In this document: positions 52,344-59,844 of the stretch, piece by piece
Numbering within the stretch: position 1 is the stretch's first letter
Layout of the letters: each line of letters opens with the position of its first letter
Source: Botrimarina mediterranea
Lineage (GTDB): Bacteria > Planctomycetota > Planctomycetia > Pirellulales > Lacipirellulaceae
Length of the DNA stretch: 64,000 bases
Assembly (NCBI RefSeq): GCF_007753265.1
Contig: NZ_CP036349.1
Location: forward strand, 1,397,363-1,461,362
Direction: 5' to 3'
The notes under the pieces: generated by a model
What the model was told of the DNA's origin: nothing
Databases searched by the model: none
The model's input: only the letters and a program-made list of their open reading frames with translations
Made by a program: the position numbers and the translations under genes

Positions 52344-52977
52344 GGCATTGGTTGGATCGCGGAAAAGGATTTAAGAACTGGCAGGGGACACTATACGGGC
52401 GTACGGTTCTGCGACGCAAGCCAATGAAAAAACCCCGAAGGAGCGACGGACCCTTTGATTGGAGTCACCGTCGCCCGCTGCGGGGCCTCGTGCGCTTTGA
52501 AGTATTACAGGCGCCACTGCTTCCGGGACGGACGCCGCCACTTGTCCGTGAGTCACCCACCCGAGTGCGACAGCGACCAGTTTGGCGTGCTTGTCGTCGG
52601 GCGTTTCCTCGGGCTAACGAAGGCGCGTAAAAAGTTAGCCGTCAACGGAGTTGGGCAGCCTCATCGGAATCGACGCGCCTGATCTCACAGGCGGCGGCGT
52701 CCGCCATCCGGTTGCACTGTGGCGACGGGCTATCGGCCCGTCGCTCTCTCTCGACCTCAAGCGTTGCAACCCGCGCGCCAAAACGTGAGATATTTGTAGG
52801 AGGCGTCTCCGACGCCGATTACGGCGTCCATTTCGAAACGGCGTGGTGTGCGTCATCGGCGTCGGAGACGCCTCCTACAAAACCTCGCAGCACCGCATCA
52901 GCGACATCGACGGGGCTACATCCATACCACTCCCCTTGAACGGGGAGGGGGACAAGCGCGCTTAGCCCAAACTCGAA
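52344..52977. other. 634-bp gap with one palindromic repeat
   Basis: Short frames occur on both strands, but none has a convincing composition or start. The only clear structure is the family A palindrome at 52793-52881. Confidence 0.5.
52793..52881. repeat. palindromic repeat, family A copy 2 (27-bp perfect arms)
   Basis: Arms 52793-52819 and 52855-52881 pair perfectly over 27 bp with a 35-nt loop. The arms are identical to those of the element at 3679-3826 over 25 bp, while the loops differ. Confidence 0.92.
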
Positions 52978-54039
52978 CTACGGCACATGGAAGGCGAAGC
53001 GTTGTTCGCCGATTTGGAACGACGCGCCGCTGACCAGTTCGGTCCGTTTGGTGATCGCCACCCAAAGGCCGTTGGTGCTTGAGAGGTCGGTCACTTGCCA
53101 ATGGCCTTTCACGTGCTCGACGCGCAGGTGCTGGGGGTCGAGGAAGCGGCTCTCTTTTAAGAACGGCAGGCAGACGCCCGGGTCGCTGCCGATGAGGTGG
53201 GCGCCAGGCGAGATGGTGATGCGCTCTTCCTCCGTGGAGGGAGCGATCCGCACCAGCGCCGGCGGGCCCGCGCCGGCATCGACGAAGCGGACCAGCTCGC
53301 CGCCGAGTAGCACCTCGACGCCGTCCTCGAGCGCCGCTTGTTTGGTGCGGATGAACGTGCCGTTGGTGCTGCGGAGGTCGGCCAAGTACCAGCGCCAGAG
53401 GTCCCCCTCTTGGACGCGGTCGATGCGGGCGTGGCGCCGCGACATCTGGCGTTCGTGTCCGACGACGAGGTCGCCGTCTTGCCGACCGATGACGAAGGGC
53501 GTCTGACGGATGCGGACCGCCTCGTAATTGCGCTGGTCGTCGTCGAACAGATGCAGCACCGCCATCGGCGGGCGACGCGTCGGCCGGTAGAGCGGCGTGG
53601 CGAGGATCGTCTGGCGCGAAGAGTTGCGCGCCCGGCTGCTCGACGCGGTCGGGTCTGAGAGACTGGGTTCGCCCGACTCGTCGGCGCCGCTGAGGTCGCC
53701 CTCGGGGAGTTCGATCGTCGAGTCGACCGAGAAGTCCGCTTCGGCCAGCGTGCCGCGCGAGGGTGCTTCGCTCGTGTGGTTGAGCCCCGACTCGTCGTCG
53801 ATCGAGTCGAGCGCTGGCGGCGTGTCGGCGGACATGTCGACGCCGAACGAGTCCATGTCGTCGGCGCTGTCGTCGCGCACCATGCGTTCGATGGCGGCGT
53901 TGACGTCGTCGGCCTTGAGCGCCTTGCCCGCGGGGTTCACCCTATCTGACTGCGCTCCCCTGTCGGACTGCGCCAATCGCGCAGCGCGGCGGATGAAATC
54001 CAGCGGGTCGTTCGGCGCGGGTCCGTCGCTCGGGGGCAT
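52978..54039 (-). CDS. double FHA-domain protein
   Basis: 353 residues from the ATG at 54039, just after the sigma factor stop; a longer frame from 54111 overlaps sigma. The N-terminal 150 residues are acidic and probably disordered (SADDMDSFGVDMSADTPPAL). Two forkhead-associated domains follow: the first with IGRQDGDLVVGHERQMSRRH and ADLRSTNGTFI, the second with LIGSDPGVCLP and TDLSSTNGLWV. FHA domains bind phosphothreonine peptides, so partners phosphorylated by Ser/Thr kinases are expected. Cotranscription with the ECF sigma gene suggests a regulatory link. Confidence 0.88.
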   Translation of the reverse strand: MPPSDGPAPNDPLDFIRRAARLAQSDRGAQSDRVNPAGKALKADDVNAAIERMVRDDSADDMDSFGVDMSADTPPALDSIDDESGLNHTSEAPSRGTLAEADFSVDSTIELPEGDLSGADESGEPSLSDPTASSSRARNSSRQTILATPLYRPTRRPPMAVLHLFDDDQRNYEAVRIRQTPFVIGRQDGDLVVGHERQMSRRHARIDRVQEGDLWRWYLADLRSTNGTFIRTKQAALEDGVEVLLGGELVRFVDAGAGPPALVRIAPSTEEERITISPGAHLIGSDPGVCLPFLKESRFLDPQHLRVEHVKGHWQVTDLSSTNGLWVAITKRTELVSGASFQIGEQRFAFHVP

Positions 54040-54058
54040 AGTGGTCGCTGCGGCGGCG

Positions 54059-54703
54059 CTAAATGAATCGGGACATCCGCTGGATCTCGTCACGCACGGC
54101 CTGGCGGGCACGATGACAGAGTCCGCGGGCGGCGCCGGTGGTGACGCCTAGCCGCTGGGCGACCTCTTCGAGCGACAGGTCGTCGAGGTATCGCAGCTGC
54201 ACAACGGCGCGGTAGTTCTCCGGCAGGTTGGCGAGCGCGACGTGGAAGGCGCCGCGGAGCTCGTCCGTCATCGCGATCGTCCCCGCGCCGGCGCCGGTCT
54301 GGGCGACCTTGTTCATGAAGTTGTCGTAACTCGACTGCGACTCTGACCCGGCGGCGGGCGCCTGGCCGACACGCTTCTCGTGCTTGATCGACCGCGTGGC
54401 GTCGATCAGCTTGCGGGTGGCGATCGTCTTGAGCCACGCAAAAAAGGCGCCGGGTCCCTTGGGCTCGAAGATGGTGATCGACTTAAACACCTGCAAGTAG
54501 GTCTGTTGCAACAGGTCCTCGGCGGAAACCTTGGCTTGCAAGTTCGCCGGCAGGCTGCGCTCGATGTAACGCAGCAAGTGCTCGTGCCGGGCGACGAGCA
54601 GCGACTCCAGCGCCGGGGCGTCGCCCGTGACGGCTTTCGCTACAAGCGCTTCTTCGGCGAGCGTTTCGGCGGACGGCGGCGTTTTCTCGCGCGGGGACGC
54701 CAT
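54059..54703 (-). CDS. ECF-type RNA polymerase sigma factor
   Basis: 214 residues. Region 2 is seen in LVARHEHLLRYIERSLPANL, then VSAEDLLQQTYLQVFKSI and FFAWLKTIATRKLID. Region 4 is the helix-turn-helix LPENYRAVVQLRYLDDLSLE, then EVAQRLGVTTGAARGLCHRA. An insertion rich in Gly/Ala/Ser lies between them. No anti-sigma factor gene is adjacent; the next gene encodes the double-FHA protein, 19 bp away, which may take a partner role. The gene is divergent from the FHA-like/Hsp70 pair with about 250 bp between. Confidence 0.92.
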   Translation of the reverse strand: MASPREKTPPSAETLAEEALVAKAVTGDAPALESLLVARHEHLLRYIERSLPANLQAKVSAEDLLQQTYLQVFKSITIFEPKGPGAFFAWLKTIATRKLIDATRSIKHEKRVGQAPAAGSESQSSYDNFMNKVAQTGAGAGTIAMTDELRGAFHVALANLPENYRAVVQLRYLDDLSLEEVAQRLGVTTGAARGLCHRARQAVRDEIQRMSRFI

Positions 54704-54959
54704 GCGGGAGCAAGTCTTCGCCGGGGGAGGGCCGCTGGTAACGGCCGCCGGGTGAGGGTGGGCAGGGATTCGCTAATTGTCGTTATACCCACACGGCGGC
54801 GGCGCTTCGACCGATCGGCGGGCGCTCGACCTACATTCTTTTGGTCAGTTGACCCACACCGCGATTAAATTGGACGCCTGACGATGACCTTGCCGGCACA
54901 AACGGGGCCAGCCAGAGTACGGCCCGCGATCTTCCCTTCACGCCAAGCCGACCCACTGT
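54704..54959. promoter_or_regulatory. divergent control region between sigma and FHA-like/Hsp70 genes
   Basis: 256 bp with no gene. It must contain both promoters. No consensus boxes could be assigned with confidence. Confidence 0.35.
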
Positions 54960-55544
54960 ATGGCTGTCCCAAACCGAAACCCTTCGGCCGCCGCCACTCC
55001 GATCCTGGTGCGGTTCTTCGGCTGCGGCGATGAAATGCGGGGATTGAATGGCGATTACTTCACGGTCGGCGACGCGGGCGACGAAGACGTGCCGCTGCCG
55101 GCGGCCCTGCGGCGCTTGGGGCCGACGAAGCTGCGGTTCAGCCGCGGCCCCGAAAGCTGGCGCGTGACGGCTGCGGACAACCTGCCGCTCTACGTCAACC
55201 AGCGCCGGACGATCGGCCTGACCGACCTCCAGTCGGGCGACGTCGTGCGGCTGGCGCCCGGCGGGCCGGGGATGCAACTGCTAGTGCGGCAGCAGGACGC
55301 GACCGTGACGCGGCTGGCCGGGCGGTTGGCGCCGAAGCGAGCGGCTTCGCAACCACCAGAGCAAGGCCGCGCTAAGCAGCAAGTGGCGTCCGTCGCCACC
55401 GCAGCGAAGGGGAGGGCCTTGGTTAAACAAGCAGGGATCGTGGCCGCTTTGGCGATTACGATGGCGCTTGCCTACTTTGCCGGGTCGATTCGATCGACGC
55501 CAAGCATCGCGCCCGCCGCGACGCCTGCGGAGGCCAGCGAATGA
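54960..55544 (+). CDS. FHA-like protein with C-terminal membrane anchor
   Basis: 194 residues. The first 110 have the spacing of a beta-sandwich FHA domain (DYFTVGDAGDEDVPLPAALR, KLRFSRGPESWRVTAADNLP, LYVNQRRTIGLTDLQSGDVV), but the usual Ser-x-x-His and Asn-Gly phosphate-binding pairs are absent or altered. A TM segment near residues 156-175 (GIVAALAITMALAYFAGSI) anchors it, with a short tail outside. Its stop overlaps the Hsp70-like start by 4 bp (ATGA), so the two are coupled. The fold assignment is inferred. Confidence 0.75.
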   Translation: MAVPNRNPSAAATPILVRFFGCGDEMRGLNGDYFTVGDAGDEDVPLPAALRRLGPTKLRFSRGPESWRVTAADNLPLYVNQRRTIGLTDLQSGDVVRLAPGGPGMQLLVRQQDATVTRLAGRLAPKRAASQPPEQGRAKQQVASVATAAKGRALVKQAGIVAALAITMALAYFAGSIRSTPSIAPAATPAEASE

Positions 55545-57496
55545 GCGAACCCGCTCCGGCCATGGGCATCGACTTGGGCACGACCACCTGCGCCGCCGCG
55601 CGATTGACGGCGGTGGGTGAGTTGTCCTGCTACTTGCTCGAAGACAACCGCTACCTGCTCCCTAGCGCTCTGCACATCGGCGACGCCGTCGTCGCCGGGG
55701 AAGCGGCCTTCGCCCGTGCGCTCGACGACGCCGACGGGCTCGTCGATGCGTTCAAACGCGACATGGGGCAGCCCCACTTCAACCGCCAAGTGCGCGGCCA
55801 CTGGGTCCCGCCCGAAGTGCTCAGCGCGCTGCTGCTCGAAGCGATCCGCAAGACCGTGCAGGCCGACTGGCCTACGCGGCGGGCCGTGATCACGGTGCCG
55901 GCTTATTTCGACGAACGCCGCCGCAAGGCGACGCTCGAAGCGGGCCGGCTCGCCGGGATCGACGTCATCGACATCGTCAACGAGCCCGTCGCCGCGGCGT
56001 TGGCGGAGCTGCACCACGCCGGGCGGCTCAACGAGAGCATGATCGAGGCGACGCCATCGAACGTCGTCGTCTACGATCTCGGCGGCGGCACTTTCGACGT
56101 CTCGGTGCTGCGGGTCGAGGGGCCCGAGATCACGACGCTCGCGTCCGACGGCGACGTGCGGCTCGGCGGCCGCGACTTCGACCAGCGGATCGTCGACTAT
56201 ATCGCCGAGCGATTCCGCGACCGACACGGCCTCGACCCACGCAGCGATTTCACGCTGGTGCAGAGGCTGTGGCGGCTGTGTGAGCGGGCCAAGCACGAGT
56301 TGACCGCCGCCGAGACAACAAGCGTCAACTGCTCGCTCGCCGGCAAGGAGATGTCGATCGGGCTGTCGCGAGCCGGCTTCGTCGGCCTGATCGCGCCGCT
56401 GCTGGAGCGGACGCTCGCCACTTCGACCGATGCGCTCGAGCAGGCGGGCCTTACTTGGGACCGTGTCGATCAAATCTTGTTGGTTGGCGGTTCGTCGCGT
56501 ATCCCGGCCGTCGCGCAGATGGTCGAGGCTGAGACGGGCATCAAGCCGACGCGGTCGCACGACCCCGACCTCGCCGTCGCCCGCGGCGCAGCGTTGTTCG
56601 CGGCGCTCGACCACGCGCCTTCGCTCTCACGGTTGACGGTTGTGAACGTCAACGCGCACAGCCTCGGCGTGGCGGGCGTCGATCCCCGGACGGGGATGGG
56701 AGTCAACCGCATTATCATCCCGCGCAACTCGCGCCTTCCCGCGGCGAAGCGGCAGAAGTTCGTCACCAAGAAGGCGGGACAGAAGACCATCAAGATCAAC
56801 ATCGTCGAAGGCGAAAACGAGAACCCCGACTACTGCGTGCCCGTCGGGGCGTGCGTGGCGACACTGTCGCCAAACTTGCCGGCGCAGACCGAGGTGATCG
56901 TCACTTGCCGACTGGGGACCAACGGCACGCTCAGCGTGTCGTGCCTGGTGCCCGCGACCGACGAGGGCGCGCATGTCGAGATCCGCCGCGACGGGCTCTT
57001 GGAACTCGAGTCGCTGGACGTCTGGAAGAATCGGCTGCTGGGCAGGAACCTCAACGATCAAGCGGACGAGAAGAGCGGCTCGGTCGCCGAGTTGCCCTAT
57101 GCCCCGCCGGTTGATAAGGACGATGAAGAGGCGATGGTCCGACGAGTCGATTACCTCTGCCAATCCGCCGCGGACCTCTACTCGGGGGAGTCGGTGTCAC
57201 AACGCGCCGGCGCCGCCCGTGATCAGTGGTTCGCGGCCGAGCAAGAGCACGGCGCGCTGGAGCAAATCCTGTCAGAGGTGCTCCGCGATCGACGACGAGA
57301 GACCGACCAGTCCGAACAAACGCGGCTTCAAGCCGCCGCCGCGGCGCTGCGGGTGCAGCTCCGCGAAGCGGAGAACCTGCTACGGTACTCGAAGGTGGCG
57401 TTCGGCGGCCTGTGCTTGGCGACGGAGAAGACGCTTCCCGACGCCGAAGAGATGGCGGATGAATTTTGTGACTTGCGGGCGGCGCTTGATGAATAA
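55541..57496 (+). CDS. Hsp70/DnaK-like ATPase
   Basis: 651 residues. The nucleotide-binding domain is clear: MGIDLGTTTCAAARL (phosphate 1), ITVPAYFDERRRKATLEAGR, the connecting VYDLGGGTFDVSVLRVEG (phosphate 2) and ILLVGGSSRIPAVAQMVEAE (adenosine motif). A substrate-binding beta domain is recognisable (TVVNVNAHSLGVAGVDPRTG, then RIIIPRNSRLPAAKRQKF). The C-terminal 130 residues are helical with Gln/Glu/Arg coiled coil rather than a standard DnaK lid and tail. No dnaJ or grpE lies beside it; instead there is an FHA-like gene upstream and a J-like FHA protein 1.3 kb downstream. It is probably a specialised chaperone. Confidence 0.9.
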   Translation: MSEPAPAMGIDLGTTTCAAARLTAVGELSCYLLEDNRYLLPSALHIGDAVVAGEAAFARALDDADGLVDAFKRDMGQPHFNRQVRGHWVPPEVLSALLLEAIRKTVQADWPTRRAVITVPAYFDERRRKATLEAGRLAGIDVIDIVNEPVAAALAELHHAGRLNESMIEATPSNVVVYDLGGGTFDVSVLRVEGPEITTLASDGDVRLGGRDFDQRIVDYIAERFRDRHGLDPRSDFTLVQRLWRLCERAKHELTAAETTSVNCSLAGKEMSIGLSRAGFVGLIAPLLERTLATSTDALEQAGLTWDRVDQILLVGGSSRIPAVAQMVEAETGIKPTRSHDPDLAVARGAALFAALDHAPSLSRLTVVNVNAHSLGVAGVDPRTGMGVNRIIIPRNSRLPAAKRQKFVTKKAGQKTIKINIVEGENENPDYCVPVGACVATLSPNLPAQTEVIVTCRLGTNGTLSVSCLVPATDEGAHVEIRRDGLLELESLDVWKNRLLGRNLNDQADEKSGSVAELPYAPPVDKDDEEAMVRRVDYLCQSAADLYSGESVSQRAGAARDQWFAAEQEHGALEQILSEVLRDRRRETDQSEQTRLQAAAAALRVQLREAENLLRYSKVAFGGLCLATEKTLPDAEEMADEFCDLRAALDE

Positions 57497-57498
57497 CA

Positions 57499-57694
57499 CT
57501 TGAGCCGTACGCGCAAGCGTCGGGCGGCGTCACGCAACGCGCTCTATCCGATCATCCCGGAGACGGAATGCGTACACGCCGGCGTCAAATCCGGGTGCCC
57601 ACTTCAACTCATGGCGCATACGCGTTCCGGCTCTCCTGTAGACGGAAGGTAAGCGTGTGCCGGTCGCGCCCGACGCTAGCGCGTGCGGCTTAAG
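57499..57694. repeat. nested palindromic repeats, families C and B
   Basis: The outer arms 57499-57526 and 57667-57694 (ttgagccgtacgcgcaagcg and the answering cgctagcgcgtgcggcttaag) pair with a few mismatches. An inner imperfect family B palindrome lies at about 57558-57637. A family C copy also stands at 61832-61914. Confidence 0.75.
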
Positions 57695-57700
57695 TTGTGG

Positions 57701-58576
57701 TTACGGCAACAAGAACACCAACCCCGTCGCCGCCGCGCCCTCGAACACCAAGCCCCGCAAGCTCAGCGGGGGCTTCACGAGTTGGTGCGGGTTGCACGAA
57801 CCGGGGCGGTAGCTGCCCAGTGTGTAGTTGCACTCGCAGGGTCCCTCGGCGCCGATCTTGTACGGCAACGCCGGAACGCAGACGAAGAAGTGCGCGGCGC
57901 TGATCGCCGACTGCGTGAGGTTGTCGCGCTGGCAAACGCCGACGTAGTGGCCGTAACGTTCGACGTTGGGTTGCTCGAAGTAGAGCGGGTTGGTGTAGAC
58001 GGCGGGCGCCGCCCAATTAACCAACTGTGGATTGAAGCGTGACGGCGTCGAAGCCGCTTCGCGCGTCGGATCGTCCCACGATCCAAAGCGGTCAATCGAC
58101 TCGTCCCGGATGGCGACGTCGGTCTTTAGCTTCGAGAGGTTGGCGACCAGTTCGGGATTGGCGGCCGCGTCGAGCGTGAGCATAACGATCGGGCGGTTGA
58201 GGCCTGTGCCTGCTGGCGGGGCCGGCTCGAGCGGCGTGAAGGCGCTGGGCGCCGGGACGACTTCTTGCGACTGGGTGACGGTTACGGCGGTCGCGTCATC
58301 GGTCGCCGACGGCGCGGCGAGTTGAACGAAGAGGTCGTCGCCTGACGTTACGGCTGGCGGGGGCGTCGCGGCGGGAACGCTCGGCGCTACGGAGTCACTC
58401 TCGGCGTCGCTCGTTGAACCGTCATCGATGGCGCTGCAGGCGTTCACGTAAAGGTCGTCCGAGGCGGCCGGCTCGGAGGCGCTGCTCACTGGCGTGCAGA
58501 ACGGGGCTAGCACGCCGAGCGGCGCTACCGCCATTGCGGCGACCCGGACGAGGGCTGAGTGACGGGCGTAACGCAT
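57701..58576 (-). CDS. exported, lineage-specific protein with Cys-containing C-terminal domain
   Basis: 291 residues from MRYARHSALVRVAAMAVAPL (58576), which gives a signal peptide; the frame extends to 58732 without need. The middle is Pro/Ala/Thr/Ser-rich and probably disordered. The C-terminal 150 residues are compact: NWAAPAVYTNPLYFEQPNVE, RYGHYVGVCQRDNLTQSAIS, AAHFFVCVPALPYKIGAEGP and CECNYTLGSYRPGSCNPHQL. The repeated Tyr/Pro and four Cys suggest a folded exported domain. I do not know a named family with a function for it, though similar proteins seem typical of planctomycetes. It ends within a repeat region. Confidence 0.78.
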   Translation of the reverse strand: MRYARHSALVRVAAMAVAPLGVLAPFCTPVSSASEPAASDDLYVNACSAIDDGSTSDAESDSVAPSVPAATPPPAVTSGDDLFVQLAAPSATDDATAVTVTQSQEVVPAPSAFTPLEPAPPAGTGLNRPIVMLTLDAAANPELVANLSKLKTDVAIRDESIDRFGSWDDPTREAASTPSRFNPQLVNWAAPAVYTNPLYFEQPNVERYGHYVGVCQRDNLTQSAISAAHFFVCVPALPYKIGAEGPCECNYTLGSYRPGSCNPHQLVKPPLSLRGLVFEGAAATGLVFLLP

Positions 58577-58772
58577 GACAGGGCTCTTGGCGAACGGTAC
58601 CCGAGCGGAAGGGACAACGGTCCTCTTCGAGGGAATCGGCCGGCGAGGGGCGCCGGGTTGTGGCAAACTGTTCAGGCCGTGCGGTTGGCGCCGTTTCAAC
58701 GGGACGCCGACCCGGGAGTGAAACGCGCTCAACGCTCGCGGCGTGCTGCTGTCGTTGCTACTGTTGCTGGTT
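58577..58772. promoter_or_regulatory. divergent region between exported protein and J-like FHA gene
   Basis: 196 bp, presumably with two promoters. A short frame continues on each strand into it (starts at 58732 and 58743) but without a clear ribosome site. Nothing else was recognised. Confidence 0.3.
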
Positions 58773-59699
58773 ATGGACGTCTACCACAAACTGCTGGGCA
58801 TCCCGCCGAACGAGCAGCCGCCGACGCACTACCGGCTGCTGGCGGTCGAGCCCTTCGAGACCGACCGGGAGGTGATCGCGAACGCGGCCCGCGCGCGGTG
58901 TCAATTTGTGAAGAGCGTCAGTCTGACGATCCCCGAGCTGACCGAGCCGGTCCTCGACGCGATCATGACGGCGAAGCGCTGCCTGCTCGACCCCGTGCAA
59001 CGCGCGGCGTACGACCGCGAATTGCTGGCGAAACAAACGGCGCCGAAGCTTGCAAGCGTCAGCCAAGCCGAAGCGCCATCCGGGATACGGCACGCCGTGC
59101 CGCTCGGCAGCGACGCCGAGGAAGCGGCGAAGTTCGAGACCGACTCGTGGATGCTGGCGCCGGCGCGCGTCGCCGAGCCGCCCAAGGGACGCGAGTGGGT
59201 TGTCGGCAGCGGTTCCCAAGCGGCGATCCGTGTGCTGGCGCCGTGGGTCTCCCGGCGGCACTGCCGGATTTGGGAGGACGCATCCGACGCTTGGATCGAG
59301 GACCTCGGCTCGACCAACGGCACGTTTGTGAACGAGGTCCCGATCGAGGGACCGACAAGACTGCAAGCCGCCGACTACGTCACGCTGGGCCGCAAGACCC
59401 GGCTGCCGTGGCCGCTGCCGCCCGAGTGCACAGGGCGTGACTTGCGGGTCTATTCGATCGGCCGCGCGCCCGATTGCGACTACGTGCTCGACGACAAATC
59501 GGTGTCGCAGCACCACGCGCAGCTACTCATCGAGGGGGAAGTCATCCTGCTCCAGGACCTTGACTCTCTGAACGGCACGCGCGTTGGCAGCCTGACCAAT
59601 CGCATCAGCGCCTGCGAGTTGCCGGAGCACGTCTCGGTCTACTTCGGGGCCGCGAAGGTCTTCGCCCAGGCATTGATTCAGGCGGTCCGCAAACGCTGA
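58773..59699 (+). CDS. J-like domain fused to two FHA domains
   Basis: 308 residues from the ATG at 58773 (MDVYHKLLGIPPNEQPPTHY). The first 75 residues look like a J domain in helix order (HYRLLAVEPFETDREVIANA, ARCQFVKS, LDAIMTAKRCLLDPVQRAAY) but lack the HPD motif that stimulates Hsp70 in true DnaJ proteins. Two FHA domains follow: VGSGSQAAIRVLAPWVSRRH with LGSTNGTFVNE, and SIGRAPDCDYVLDDKSVSQH with DSLNGTRVGS, both with the phosphopeptide-binding Ser, His and Asn-Gly positions present. It could dock the neighbouring Hsp70-like protein to phosphorylated targets; this is inference. Confidence 0.86.
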   Translation: MDVYHKLLGIPPNEQPPTHYRLLAVEPFETDREVIANAARARCQFVKSVSLTIPELTEPVLDAIMTAKRCLLDPVQRAAYDRELLAKQTAPKLASVSQAEAPSGIRHAVPLGSDAEEAAKFETDSWMLAPARVAEPPKGREWVVGSGSQAAIRVLAPWVSRRHCRIWEDASDAWIEDLGSTNGTFVNEVPIEGPTRLQAADYVTLGRKTRLPWPLPPECTGRDLRVYSIGRAPDCDYVLDDKSVSQHHAQLLIEGEVILLQDLDSLNGTRVGSLTNRISACELPEHVSVYFGAAKVFAQALIQAVRKR

Positions 59700-59844
59700 G
59701 CTAGCACGGCGGCGTGTGGTTTCTCTTCAGCCACGCTTCCGGCGTGGTCGATAGGCTAACCGGCATCTCTGGCGCTACCGGCATGCGCTGCGCCCTTGAT
59801 GCGTCCATTACGACCGCCGCGTAGCGATCCTCGGGGACGCTTCG

